The translations under genes were made by a program, and so were the position numbers. From contig NZ_JAJTTF010000001.1 of assembly GCF_021341785.1 (NCBI RefSeq), forward strand, positions 1 to 64,000: a DNA stretch of 64,000 bases. Reading direction: 5' to 3'. This document shows, in pieces, positions 7,848-18,352 of this stretch. Numbering within the stretch: the first letter of the stretch is position 1; the number at the start of each line of letters is the position of its first letter. Below the pieces are notes generated by a model. It saw only the letters and a program-made list of their open reading frames with translations. It was not told where the DNA came from and searched no databases. This stretch comes from Microbacterium sp. Au-Mic1. GTDB lineage: Bacteria > Actinomycetota > Actinomycetes > Actinomycetales > Microbacteriaceae.

Positions 7848-9260
7848 ATGGCACGCGAGTTCAGACCTGTGATGGGTCGACGTGATCTTCTGCGGCTCGG
7901 AGGCTATGGCCTGGCGAGTGCTGCGCTGCTGGGAATGGGGGCGAGCCTGACGGGCTGCGCACCCTCCGGCGGGGGATCCAAGACCGGCACGCTGACGATG
8001 CTGTACTTCGGCGACCAGAAGGCGGCGACCACGCTGCAGACCGCGCTGCAGCCCAAGATCAAGAAGATCGACAAGGACCTGAGCCTGAAGATCACCGCCA
8101 TCAACGGCACCGACTGGAACGATTTCCTCGCGAAGGTGCTGACGCTCATCGCAGCCGGCCAGGCGCCGGACATCGTGAGCGTCGCGACCGAGGGCCTGCA
8201 ACTGATGGCGGGCAAGAAGCTCATCGTCCCGCTCGACGACTACGTCAGCAAGGACATGTCGAGCCTGAAGTCGAGCTACTTCAACGACATCCACCCCGCG
8301 CTGATCGAGGCGATGATGGTCGACGGCCATCTCTACAACATGCCCGACAGCTTCAACGCGGGCAGCATGTTCTTCAACAACGACGTGCTGCAGCGTGCGG
8401 GCGCGTCGGCTCCCGCCACCGGGTGGAGCATCGATGACTTCCACACCACGGCGGAGAAGATCTCCAAGGTCGGCGGCGACATCCTCCCGTTCGACTGGGT
8501 GGTGCGGCTGTGGGGCAGCTGGACCTCCTTCCTCTACGCCAACGGCGGCAATCTCGTGGAGGAGGGCAAGTACTCGGGCGGCGACTGGCTGTGGAACAAG
8601 GCCTACGACGCGGGCGACAAGAGCATCGAAGGCCGCAAGGGCGGCTGGAAGTGGGGGGCGCCGACGGCGAACTCCGACGCGTCCATCGAGGCGCTGCAGT
8701 ACGTCATCGACTTGCAGAAGGCCGGCTACTCCCCGTCGCCCGACGTCGGCGGCGGCGCTACCCTGCAGGGGCTGTTCTCCTCCGGACGGGTCGGGATGAC
8801 CATCGGCGGCGGGTTCTGGGCAGGCGGCCTGCACAACGCGGGGATGAAGGACGGCAGCTTCGACGTGCAGGCGTTCCCCACGTGGAAGGGCAACAAGAGC
8901 CTGTTCGGCACAGGAGGCTACTCGATCTTCCAGTCGTCGCAGAAGAAGGACGCCGCGTGGGAGGTCATCAAGATGATGATCGAGCCGGAGAGCTTCGACA
9001 TCATGTTCCCGGGCAACGTCACGACACCGGGACGCAAGTCGCTGATGACCGCTGAGCGCTACAAGACGACCGGGCCGAAGAACTGGTCCGTGTTCTACGA
9101 CCAGCTCGACGGATCCGTGCCGATCTCGGCGCCGTCGTACTACAACGCCCTCGCGACATCGCTGAATCAGCGCACCACCGAGGCCATCTCGTCCGGAAAC
9201 GCGAAGGCCGCTCTCGACGCCATGCAGAGCGATCTCGAGAAGGTGGCGAAGGGCAGCTGA
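7848..9260 (+). CDS. Sugar ABC transporter substrate-binding lipoprotein
   Basis: 470 residues. ATG 7848 is preceded by GAGAGGAGAAG; a TTG directly before it would add one residue. The signal peptide has a twin arginine (GRRDLLRLGG, residues 10-19) and a lipobox LTGC with Cys37, so it is probably a Tat-exported lipoprotein. The remainder is an extracellular solute-binding protein family 1 fold (carbohydrate type), with the region TPGRKSLMTAERYKT near the end. It delivers sugar to the two downstream permeases; its stop overlaps the next start by 1 base (TGATG). The ligand is inferred to be sucrose or a fructo-oligosaccharide from the GH32 neighbours. Confidence 0.92.
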   Translation: MAREFRPVMGRRDLLRLGGYGLASAALLGMGASLTGCAPSGGGSKTGTLTMLYFGDQKAATTLQTALQPKIKKIDKDLSLKITAINGTDWNDFLAKVLTLIAAGQAPDIVSVATEGLQLMAGKKLIVPLDDYVSKDMSSLKSSYFNDIHPALIEAMMVDGHLYNMPDSFNAGSMFFNNDVLQRAGASAPATGWSIDDFHTTAEKISKVGGDILPFDWVVRLWGSWTSFLYANGGNLVEEGKYSGGDWLWNKAYDAGDKSIEGRKGGWKWGAPTANSDASIEALQYVIDLQKAGYSPSPDVGGGATLQGLFSSGRVGMTIGGGFWAGGLHNAGMKDGSFDVQAFPTWKGNKSLFGTGGYSIFQSSQKKDAAWEVIKMMIEPESFDIMFPGNVTTPGRKSLMTAERYKTTGPKNWSVFYDQLDGSVPISAPSYYNALATSLNQRTTEAISSGNAKAALDAMQSDLEKVAKGS

Positions 9261-10231
9261 TGTCTACCACCGCTTCTCCTGCGCACGTCGCACCTCGTGC
9301 GACGCCCCGCGGTGCGAAGCCTCCCCGGCCCGTCCGTCGCCCCGGTGCGCGGCGGACGGCCCGGCGGGAGGCGACGTTCGGCTTCGCGATGATCGGGCTG
9401 GCGATGCTGTTCGTGACCGTGTTCACGTTCGCGCCGATCCTCGCGTCGCTCGGCCTGTCGTTCTTCGACTGGGACGTCATCTCCCCGCCGACCTGGGCAG
9501 GGCTGGGCAACTACGAGCGCTTCTTCTCGGACAGTCCGGTGCTGCAGTCGTTCGGCGTCACCATCTGCATGGCAATCGCGATCGTCGTGCTGCAGCTGTC
9601 GCTCGGGCTGTTCCTCGCGGTGCTGGTCAACCAGCGCACCTCCACCTTCGGGCGCACCTTCTTCCGCACGGCCTTCTATCTACCGCTGCTCGCCTCCACG
9701 GCGGCCGTGGCGATCTTCATGGGCTACCTGTTCGACAACAAGTTCGGCGCGATCAACTACTACCTGAACCTGCTCGGGCTCTCCAACGTCCCGTGGCTCA
9801 CCAGCCCGTTCGGTGCGCAGGTGACGATCGTCCTGATCGTGGTCTGGCAGCAGGTGGGCTTCACCTTCGTGCTGTTCGTGTCCGCGTTGATGGCGGTCCC
9901 CACGGACGTGCTGGAAGCGTCCTCGATCGACGGAGCCGGCCCGCTGCGCACGCTGTTCCGGATCAAGATCCCGTTGATCAGCCCGACGATCCTGTTCGCG
10001 GCGGTGATCGCGTTGATCAACGCGATGCAGCTGTTCGACCAGCCCTACATCATGACCAAGGGCGGGCCGGGGATAGCGACCATGACCGCGACCATCTCGA
10101 TGTACCAGACAGGGTTCCAGAACCTCCAGTTCGGCTACTCGTCGGCGATCGCCATCATCCTCCTGCTGCTGATCCTCGCGATCACCGGCATCCAGTTCCT
10201 CGCCTCCCGGAAGGTGGTGTTCTACCAATGA
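9260..10231 (+). CDS. Sugar ABC transporter permease, MalF/UgpA type
   Basis: 323 residues. A basic N-terminal tail of about 38 residues (RPVRRPGARRTARRE) precedes six predicted membrane segments, the first around FGFAMIGLAMLFVTVFTFAP. The EAA loop is seen as EASSIDGAGPLRTLFRIKIP, which contacts the ATPase. It pairs with the next permease to form the membrane channel. It is coupled to its neighbours by 1- and 4-base overlaps. Confidence 0.93.
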   Translation: MSTTASPAHVAPRATPRGAKPPRPVRRPGARRTARREATFGFAMIGLAMLFVTVFTFAPILASLGLSFFDWDVISPPTWAGLGNYERFFSDSPVLQSFGVTICMAIAIVVLQLSLGLFLAVLVNQRTSTFGRTFFRTAFYLPLLASTAAVAIFMGYLFDNKFGAINYYLNLLGLSNVPWLTSPFGAQVTIVLIVVWQQVGFTFVLFVSALMAVPTDVLEASSIDGAGPLRTLFRIKIPLISPTILFAAVIALINAMQLFDQPYIMTKGGPGIATMTATISMYQTGFQNLQFGYSSAIAIILLLLILAITGIQFLASRKVVFYQ

Positions 10232-11109
10232 GCGCGACCACCACACTCGTGACCGGTCGTCGGCCCATGCGGCGGGCGGTCGTCGGAAGACGGCGGGTCT
10301 TCGGCAGGATCGCCGGTCTGATCACCCTCATCATCGCCGCCGTCTTCGCGCTGGGACCGCTGTTGTGGGCGTTCTCCACATCCCTGCGGACACCCGCCGA
10401 TGCCTTCACCAACCCGCCGCAGTGGATCCCGTTCGCTCCTGACTTCGGCAACTACGCCGCCGTCTTCGAGCAGATCCCCATCGGGCAGTTCTTCCTGAAC
10501 AGCACGATCGTCACGCTCGTCATCGTCGTCGGGCAGACCATCACCTGCACGCTGTCCGGGTACGCCTTCGCGATGATCTCGTTCCCCGGGAAGAACTGGA
10601 TCTTCGGCGCCTTCCTGGCGACGATGATGGTTCCGCTGCAGACGATCATCATCCCCGTGTTCCTGATCATCAAGACGCTCGGGCTCACGGACAGCCTCGC
10701 GTCGCTGATCATCCCGGCTCTCGGCAGCGCCTTCGGCACGTTCCTCATGAGGCAGTACTTCATGCAGATGCCGAAAGAGCTGGGCGAAGCCGCTCGCATC
10801 GACGGGGCGAGCCAGTGGGGCGTCTTCTTCCACGTGTACGCACGGATGGCGGCCCCTGCGATCTCGACCCTTGCGATCCTGAACTTCTCGGGATTCTGGG
10901 CCGAGTTCTACCGCCCGCTGATCTTCCTCCAGTCCCAGAGCAACTTCACTCTGCCGCTCGGACTGGTCGGGTTGCAGGGAAATCTCGGCACAGGGTCGAT
11001 CTCGGTCGTCCTGGCCGGCGTGGTGCTCGCGATGATCCCGAGCGTGCTGCTGTTCATCTTCGCGCAGCGCTACTTCATCTCCGGCGTCACAGCGGGCTCG
11101 TCCCGCTAG
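10228..11109 (+). CDS. Sugar ABC transporter permease, MalG/UgpE type
   Basis: 293 residues. ATG 10228 overlaps the previous stop by 4 bases. About six membrane segments follow a basic N-terminal stretch. The EAA motif EAARIDGASQWGVFFHVYA identifies the second permease of CUT1 sugar importers. No ATPase gene follows; such Gram-positive importers usually share an MsiK-type ATPase encoded elsewhere. Confidence 0.93.
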   Translation: MSATTTLVTGRRPMRRAVVGRRRVFGRIAGLITLIIAAVFALGPLLWAFSTSLRTPADAFTNPPQWIPFAPDFGNYAAVFEQIPIGQFFLNSTIVTLVIVVGQTITCTLSGYAFAMISFPGKNWIFGAFLATMMVPLQTIIIPVFLIIKTLGLTDSLASLIIPALGSAFGTFLMRQYFMQMPKELGEAARIDGASQWGVFFHVYARMAAPAISTLAILNFSGFWAEFYRPLIFLQSQSNFTLPLGLVGLQGNLGTGSISVVLAGVVLAMIPSVLLFIFAQRYFISGVTAGSSR

Positions 11110-11130
11110 AACGCGATCCCGCGCGCCGTG

Positions 11131-11156
11131 CCGCAGGACCTGTTGCGGTCCTGTGG
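11131..11156 (+). terminator. Intercistronic hairpin after the importer genes
   Basis: CCGCAGGACC (11131-11140) pairs with GGTCCTGTGG (11147-11156) across a 6-base loop, with one G-T pair. No T-run follows. It could attenuate transcription or protect the 3' end of the importer mRNA before the GH32 genes. Confidence 0.4.
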
Positions 11157-11203
11157 TGCGGGCGGCGCCGTCCCCTTCCGACCCCTGAACGGAGCTCGCA
11201 CCG

Positions 11204-12619
11204 ATGACCGACACCGTGTTCTTCCGTCCCGACGGCGGCTGGGTCGGAGATGTCATCCCGTTCCAGCGCGACGACGTCTTCCACCTCTGGTATCTCTTCG
11301 ATGATCGGAAGGTGCCGAAGAGCGGGATGCCCTGGCATCTGGTGACCACCACCGACTTCGTGCACTTCGAGGATCACGGCGTCGCGGTCCCGAGTGGCGG
11401 ACCGGACGCCGAGGACTTCAACGTCTACACGGGATCCGTCGTGATCGACGATGACGGCGTCGCGCATCTGTTCTCCACCGCCAACAACCCGTGGCGGCTC
11501 GGCGACGACGGGCGCCCGCTGCAGCTGGTCGCACATGCCACGAGTGCCGTGGGACTCACCGGGTGGGTCAAGCACCCCGAACTCACGTTCGGCGCCCCCG
11601 AAGGGTACGAGACGGGGGACTGGCGGGATCCGTTCGTGTTCCGCGATGGGGATGCCTGGCGGATGCTGGTCGCGGCACGGCACGCCGAGGGGCCGACGCG
11701 CCGGCGTGGCACCATCGCGCAGCTGACCTCCACGGACCTCATGGCGTGGACCCCGGTCGCGCCGTTCTGGGATCCGCGCCGCTACATCGCTCACGAGTGC
11801 CCCGACGTGTTCCGCTGGGGGGACTGGTGGTACCTGGTCTACTCGGAGTTCTCCGACGCGTTCTGCACCCGATACCGGATCTCCCGCTCCGTCGACGGAC
11901 CCTGGCTCGTTCCCGACGACGACACGGTCGATGCGCGGTCCTTCTACGCGGCGAAGACCGTCGAACGCGACGGGCGGCGCTTCTTCGTCGGCTGGATCGC
12001 GAGCCGTGACGGAGCCACCGACGACGGCGCCTGGCAGTGGGCGGGAACGCTCTCGACCCTCGAGGCGACGCAGGGAACGGACGGCACCCTGTCCTTCCGG
12101 CTGCCGGACGAGTTCCTCGCGTCGTTCTCCGTGCCCGTGGCGCCCGGCACGATGCCGGTGCCGGTGCGTCTGGACGGCACGGACGGCTTCGCGCAGGCCA
12201 TCGGCGACGCCGAGCTGCCCGACACCTACCTGCTCACGGCAGAACTGGACATCGCCGAGGGCACGGAGGAGGTGGGGCTCCTGGTGCGCTCGACCGCGGA
12301 CGGCGACGAGGCCGGGGCGATCCGGCTGGAGCCGCGTCGCGACCGGGTGGTGTTCGATCGCTGGCCGCGCACGGTCACCGGCGGCGAGCAGTGGCAGATC
12401 TCCGGCGACGTGCCGTTCGTCTTCGAACGACGCTGCACCTTGCCGGCCGGGCGGCACCGGGTCGAGATCGTCGTGTCGGAGGACATCCTCGTCGCGGTCG
12501 TGGACCGTCGCGTCGCGCTGAGCACCCGCCTCTACCGGCGTGCGGGCGAACACGTCGGCTTCTTCGTCAACGGTGGCGTCGCCGAACTGCTGTCCCTCGA
12601 GATCCGCACCCGACGATGA
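11204..12619 (+). CDS. GH32-like beta-fructosidase with altered first motif
   Basis: 471 residues; ACGGAG lies upstream of ATG 11204. Propeller motifs of glycoside hydrolase family 32 are recognisable: WRDPFVF (Arg141-Asp142, transition-state stabiliser) and HECPDVF (Glu198, acid/base). The usual first motif W(M/L)NDPNG is replaced by GGWVGDVIPF, where Asp16 could serve as nucleophile. A beta-sandwich-like C-terminal part follows. No signal peptide, so it acts inside the cell on imported sugar. The neighbouring GH32 keeps the classic motifs, so this copy probably has a different specificity. It could alternatively be a GH43/GH68-clan relative. Confidence 0.75.
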   Translation: MTDTVFFRPDGGWVGDVIPFQRDDVFHLWYLFDDRKVPKSGMPWHLVTTTDFVHFEDHGVAVPSGGPDAEDFNVYTGSVVIDDDGVAHLFSTANNPWRLGDDGRPLQLVAHATSAVGLTGWVKHPELTFGAPEGYETGDWRDPFVFRDGDAWRMLVAARHAEGPTRRRGTIAQLTSTDLMAWTPVAPFWDPRRYIAHECPDVFRWGDWWYLVYSEFSDAFCTRYRISRSVDGPWLVPDDDTVDARSFYAAKTVERDGRRFFVGWIASRDGATDDGAWQWAGTLSTLEATQGTDGTLSFRLPDEFLASFSVPVAPGTMPVPVRLDGTDGFAQAIGDAELPDTYLLTAELDIAEGTEEVGLLVRSTADGDEAGAIRLEPRRDRVVFDRWPRTVTGGEQWQISGDVPFVFERRCTLPAGRHRVEIVVSEDILVAVVDRRVALSTRLYRRAGEHVGFFVNGGVAELLSLEIRTRR

Positions 12620-12648
12620 CGACCGCAGCCCTCCTGGAGGATCCGCCC

Positions 12649-14112
12649 ATGACACGCCCGCTCATCCACTTCTCCTCAGCGCGCAACTGGCTGAACGACC
12701 CGAACGGGCTGATCTTCCACGACGGGCGCTACCACCTGTACTTCCAGTACAACCCGCACGGCGCCGACCACGGATTCATGAGCTGGGGTCATGCCTCCAG
12801 CACGGACCTGGTGGCGTGGCAGGAGCTCCCGATCGCGATCCGCTACACGGCGGAGCATGAGATCTTCTCGGGGTCTGCGGTCTTCGATGCGAGCAACACC
12901 AGCGGCTTGGCCGCCGACGGCGCGGCCCCGCTCGTGGCCGTGTTCACGCTCGCCGACCGGGCGGCCGGGCATCAGTCGCAGGGGATCGCATCCAGTGCGG
13001 ACGGCGGCCTGACCTGGTCGATGTTCCCCGGGAACCCCGTGCTGGATCGCGGATCCGCCGATTTCCGCGACCCCAAGGTGTTCCGCTATTCGGGCGCCCG
13101 CGGGGAGTACTGGGTCATGGTGGCCGTCGAGGCCATGCAGCGGAAGGTCGTCCTCTACCGCTCCGACGACCTGCGCCGGTGGGAGTTCCTCTCCGAGTAC
13201 GGCCCGCGCGGCACCGCGTTCGGGGTGTGGGAATGCCCGGATCTGTTCCCGCTGCCGGTGGACGGGGATCCCCGTGAGGTGCGCTGGGTGCTGATCGTGA
13301 GCATGAACCCCGGTGGACTGGCCGGCGGATCCGGCACGATGTACGTCGTCGGGTCGTTCGACGGTGTCCGCTTCACGCCGGACCTCGCGATCCCCGAGGT
13401 CGAGGCCGGTGCGGAGTCGTCGGAGGCCGAGCTGGCCGCCCTGGACTGGGTCGACTACGGGCGGGACTGCTACGCCGGTGTGACGTTCGCCGGGCTTCCC
13501 GACGAAGACCGCATCCTGATGGCGTGGATGAGCAACTGGGACTATGCGGAGCAGATGCCGCCGCTCGGCGCCGAGCCGCAGCGCGGCGCGATGACGCTCG
13601 CCCGCAGACTGTCGCTCGTCACGGCGGACGGCCGGATCCGCCTTCGTCAGGAGCCGATCGGGCCGGCGCTGAGGCCGATCGGCGCCGTCGCCGAGGCGGA
13701 GGTGAGGCCCGGTGCGCCACTGACTCTCGATGTGCCGACCCCGTCGCGGATCCGGCTGCGCCTGCGGCTGGATCACGGCGCATCGGCCCAGTTGCGCTTC
13801 GGCGAGGAGCTCGCGCCGGCCGCGGTCCTTCACCTGCACGACGGCGAGCTCGCCCTGGATCGCCGGATCGGCGCCGCAGAGTTCCCGGACGCGTTCGGCA
13901 GCGTCGAGCGCATGCCCGTGCGCGGAGGCGGCCTGGATGCCGTGCTCTGGCTGGACAACGGTTCGATCGAGCTGTTCGCCGACGACGGGACCGCCGTGCT
14001 CACCGATCGCCTGGCCGAGCGATCCTCCGACTGCGTCACTCTGCACGCGGTGGGCGGTAGTGTGCGGATCGACGAGTTGATCGTGGAAGCAGGAGAGGTG
14101 GACCCGGCATGA
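12649..14112 (+). CDS. GH32 beta-fructofuranosidase (sucrose/fructan hydrolase)
   Basis: 487 residues from ATG 12649, which has GGAGG 8 bases upstream; ATG 12616, overlapping the previous stop, would add 11 residues but lacks a ribosome site. All GH32 motifs are intact: WLNDPNG with nucleophile Asp17, FRDPK (Arg140-Asp141) and ECPDLF with acid/base Glu195. A C-terminal beta-sandwich ends with DNGSIELFADDG. It lacks a signal peptide and so releases fructose from sucrose or short fructans in the cytoplasm. Its stop overlaps the kinase start, matching kinase use of the freed fructose. Confidence 0.93.
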   Translation: MTRPLIHFSSARNWLNDPNGLIFHDGRYHLYFQYNPHGADHGFMSWGHASSTDLVAWQELPIAIRYTAEHEIFSGSAVFDASNTSGLAADGAAPLVAVFTLADRAAGHQSQGIASSADGGLTWSMFPGNPVLDRGSADFRDPKVFRYSGARGEYWVMVAVEAMQRKVVLYRSDDLRRWEFLSEYGPRGTAFGVWECPDLFPLPVDGDPREVRWVLIVSMNPGGLAGGSGTMYVVGSFDGVRFTPDLAIPEVEAGAESSEAELAALDWVDYGRDCYAGVTFAGLPDEDRILMAWMSNWDYAEQMPPLGAEPQRGAMTLARRLSLVTADGRIRLRQEPIGPALRPIGAVAEAEVRPGAPLTLDVPTPSRIRLRLRLDHGASAQLRFGEELAPAAVLHLHDGELALDRRIGAAEFPDAFGSVERMPVRGGGLDAVLWLDNGSIELFADDGTAVLTDRLAERSSDCVTLHAVGGSVRIDELIVEAGEVDPA

Positions 14113-15047
14113 CGCATCCGCGGATCACGGTGATCGGCGAGGCCCTCGTGGACATCGTCGTGGGCGGAGCGGCGCACGCGGGCGGCTCGCCCATGAACGT
14201 CGCCGTCGGTCTCGCGCGGCTGGGTCGGCCGCCGGTCCTGCACGCCCGGATCGGCGACGACGCGTACGGCGACATGATCCGGGCGCACCTCGCGGCGGAC
14301 CGCGTCGGTGTCGGTGCCGACACGCTCGTGGCCGGCGAATCATGGACGGCGACGGCGACACTCGCCGAGGACGGGAGCGCGGAGTACGAGTTCGCGCTGA
14401 CCGGCGAGATCACGGTGCCCGAACTGGACGGACTCGCGCTCGTGCACACCGGATCGATCGGCGCACTGCGGGAGCCAGGGTCGAGCGCCCTGCTCGCGGC
14501 CTACCGCGGCGCTCCCGACAGCACCCTGCGTTCGTTCGATCCGAACATCCGGGTGGACGTCATCGGCCCGGCGGACGCCGCGCGCCGGCGCGTCTTCGAG
14601 CTGGCCGCCGTCTCGCACGTCGTCAAGCTCAGCGACGAGGACGCGGCATGGCTGCGGCCGGACGCGGGTGCCGACGAGGTCCTGGAGGAGCTCGCCGCGG
14701 CCGGTGCTCGTTTCGTCGCGGTCACTCGCGGGGCGCAGGGGGTCGTCGCGCTCGTCGACGGGGTGCACTACGTGCGTCCCGCCCTGCCGGTGTCGGTGGT
14801 CGACACGATCGGCGCCGGCGACGCGTTCATGTCCGGACTGCTGTTCGGGCTGCTCCGCGACGGCACGGACCGCCTCCTCGTCACCGGCGCGCCGATCCCG
14901 GCTGAGAACGTCGTCGCGGCGCTCGACACCGCGCTCGCCTCCGGGGCGATCACCGTGTCACGCGCGGGGGCCAACCCGCCGCATCGGGCCGAGCTGGAGG
15001 CGCGCCTCGCGGCGACGCGCGACGTGTCGGACGGTGACGACCGCTGA
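14109..15047 (+). CDS. PfkB-family sugar kinase, probable fructokinase
   Basis: 312 residues; ATG overlaps the upstream stop by 4 bases with GGAGAGG upstream. The ribokinase-family signature at the N terminus contains GGSPMNVAVGLARLG, and the C-terminal signature DTIGAGDAFMSG holds the catalytic Asp and anion hole. Placed after two fructosidases, fructose to fructose-phosphate is the likely reaction; the substrate is inferred from context. It is the last gene of the sugar operon. Confidence 0.88.
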   Translation: MTHPRITVIGEALVDIVVGGAAHAGGSPMNVAVGLARLGRPPVLHARIGDDAYGDMIRAHLAADRVGVGADTLVAGESWTATATLAEDGSAEYEFALTGEITVPELDGLALVHTGSIGALREPGSSALLAAYRGAPDSTLRSFDPNIRVDVIGPADAARRRVFELAAVSHVVKLSDEDAAWLRPDAGADEVLEELAAAGARFVAVTRGAQGVVALVDGVHYVRPALPVSVVDTIGAGDAFMSGLLFGLLRDGTDRLLVTGAPIPAENVVAALDTALASGAITVSRAGANPPHRAELEARLAATRDVSDGDDR

Positions 15048-15056
15048 TCCTGCTGA

Positions 15057-16759
<1,703 letters not shown>

Positions 16760-16760
16760 C

Positions 16761-17360
16761 GTGACCGGGACCTCCACCGCGCCGCACGACGAGTCGTTCA
16801 CTCCGGAAGTGCTCTCGAGCTCCGAGGTGTATCGCGGCGCGGTGTGGGGAGTCCGTGAGGATCGCGTCCGCTACGGTGATGGCGAGATCGTGCGGCAGTA
16901 CATCGACCACTCCGGTGCGGCGGCGGTCGTCGCGGTCGACGAGGGCGGACGAGTGCTGCTCCTCCAGCAGTACCGGCACCCGATCCGGCAGCGCGACTGG
17001 GAGCTGCCCGCCGGGCTGCTCGATGTCGTGGGCGAGGATCCGATGGACGCCGCACGGCGCGAGCTCGCGGAGGAGGCGGATCTCGTCGCGACCGGCTGGG
17101 AGCCGCTCGTCTCCACGTATACGACACCGGGCAGTAACTCCGAGATCGTCCACATCTACCTCGCCACGGGCCTGAGCCCGGCGGGGGAGACCTTCGCGCG
17201 CACCGACGAGGAGGCCGACATCCGGCTCGCGTGGGTGCCGCTGCGCGAGGCCGCGGACGGAGTGCTGGCCGGGCGGCTGCGCAACGGGATCCTCGCGGTG
17301 GGCATCCTGGCCGCCGAACGGCGCCTGTCGTCGTCGGAGCGGCAGAACCCCGGAGCCTGA
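16761..17360 (+). CDS. NUDIX hydrolase, ADP-ribose pyrophosphatase type
   Basis: 199 residues, GTG 16761 one base after the pyrG stop. The Nudix box is [21 protein letters not shown], with one extra residue between Gly and the first Glu. It is preceded by [17 protein letters not shown], typical of ADP-ribose pyrophosphatases. The enzyme cleaves ADP-ribose to AMP and ribose 5-phosphate. It has the same position as Rv1700 in M. tuberculosis, between pyrG and xerD. Confidence 0.9.
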   Translation: MTGTSTAPHDESFTPEVLSSSEVYRGAVWGVREDRVRYGDGEIVRQYIDHSGAAAVVAVDEGGRVLLLQQYRHPIRQRDWELPAGLLDVVGEDPMDAARRELAEEADLVATGWEPLVSTYTTPGSNSEIVHIYLATGLSPAGETFARTDEEADIRLAWVPLREAADGVLAGRLRNGILAVGILAAERRLSSSERQNPGA

Positions 17361-17361
17361 G

Positions 17362-18264
17362 GTGCAGCTCGACCGGGCGCTCGATGCGTATCTCCGGCAC
17401 GTGACGATCGAACGAGGGCTCGCAGGCCACACGCTCGCCGCGTACCGGCGCGATCTGGGCGGGTACGTGACGTGGCTGGGCGCGCAGGGCATCGCCGACA
17501 CCGGGGCGATCACCGCGGAGACCGTCGCGGCGTTCGCTGCGGAGCGCGCCGGCTCCGAACCGCCCCCGGCCGCATCGAGCCTCGCCCGGCTGCAGTCCTC
17601 GGTGCGCGGCTGGCATCGCTTCCTCGCCCGGGAGGGCATCGCCGACGCGGATCCGAGCGCCAGGCTCCGCCCGCCGAAGCAGCCTCGGCGGCTGCCGAAG
17701 GCGCTCACGATCGATCAGGTCGAGCGCCTGCTGGCCGCCCCGTCGGCGGAGGATCCGATCGGGATCCGCGATCGCGCCCTCCTCGAACTGCTCTACGCCA
17801 CGGGTGCACGCGTCTCCGAAGCGGTCTCACTCGACGTCGACGACCTCGCGCACGGCGAGGTGCTGCGGTTGCGCGGAAAAGGATCCAAGGAGCGGATCGT
17901 CCCGGTGGGCTCGTACGCGCGCGCGGCGGTCGACGCCTACCTCACGAGGGTGCGTCCCGCACTGGCCGCGAGGGGACGCGCATCGTCGAAGCTGTTCCTC
18001 GGTGCCCGAGGCGCGCCCCTCAGCCGTCAGAGCGCCTGGCTGATCATCCGCGCGGCCGCCGAGGGGGCTCAGATCACGGCGGAGGTCTCTCCGCACACGC
18101 TCCGGCATTCCTTCGCGACCCATCTGCTGCAGGGCGGTGCCGACGTCCGCGTCGTGCAGGAACTGCTCGGGCACGCGTCGGTCGCGACGACGCAGATCTA
18201 CACGCACGTCTCGGTGGACACGCTGCGCGACGTCTACGCGACCGCGCATCCGCGGGCACGCTAA
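17362..18264 (+). CDS. xerD: Tyrosine recombinase XerD
   Basis: 300 residues, the family's usual length. The N-terminal SAM-like core-binding domain contains [20 protein letters not shown]. Catalytic residues are visible: Arg in [10 protein letters not shown], Lys in GKGSKER, HTLRH for His-Arg, His in LGHASVATT and the Tyr nucleophile in QIYTHVS. It resolves chromosome dimers at dif with XerC. GTG start one base after the NUDIX stop. It is the housekeeping recombinase by position (Rv1701), not a mobile-element integrase. Confidence 0.93.
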   Translation: MQLDRALDAYLRHVTIERGLAGHTLAAYRRDLGGYVTWLGAQGIADTGAITAETVAAFAAERAGSEPPPAASSLARLQSSVRGWHRFLAREGIADADPSARLRPPKQPRRLPKALTIDQVERLLAAPSAEDPIGIRDRALLELLYATGARVSEAVSLDVDDLAHGEVLRLRGKGSKERIVPVGSYARAAVDAYLTRVRPALAARGRASSKLFLGARGAPLSRQSAWLIIRAAAEGAQITAEVSPHTLRHSFATHLLQGGADVRVVQELLGHASVATTQIYTHVSVDTLRDVYATAHPRAR

Positions 18265-18312
18265 TGGTTTGAAGTCAGACCATTGACAGTTGGTCTTTCG
18301 CATTGCGAGAAT
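18265..18312 (+). promoter_or_regulatory. Promoter with FadR-type operator for the gamma-glutamylation operon
   Basis: An inverted repeat TGGTTTGA-AG-TCAGACCA at 18265-18282 (one mismatch) carries TGGT/ACCA ends like GntR/FadR-class operators. GACCA 18278-18282 also pairs with TGGTC 18291-18295, giving a second overlapping palindrome. These surround a consensus -35 TTGACA (18283-18288). A -10 GAGAAT lies at 18307-18312 with an 18-base spacer. The regulator is the second gene of the operon, so repression of its own operon is likely. Confidence 0.6.
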
Positions 18313-18352
18313 CGCTGCACACGCTCCCTCCACTGAAAGCAGGCAGCACTCC

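Noticed and set aside
17362..18264. Tyrosine recombinase as mark of an integrated mobile element
   Set aside because: Length, motifs and position after pyrG/NUDIX fit housekeeping XerD. No att repeats or phage genes adjoin it, although an accessory operon follows.
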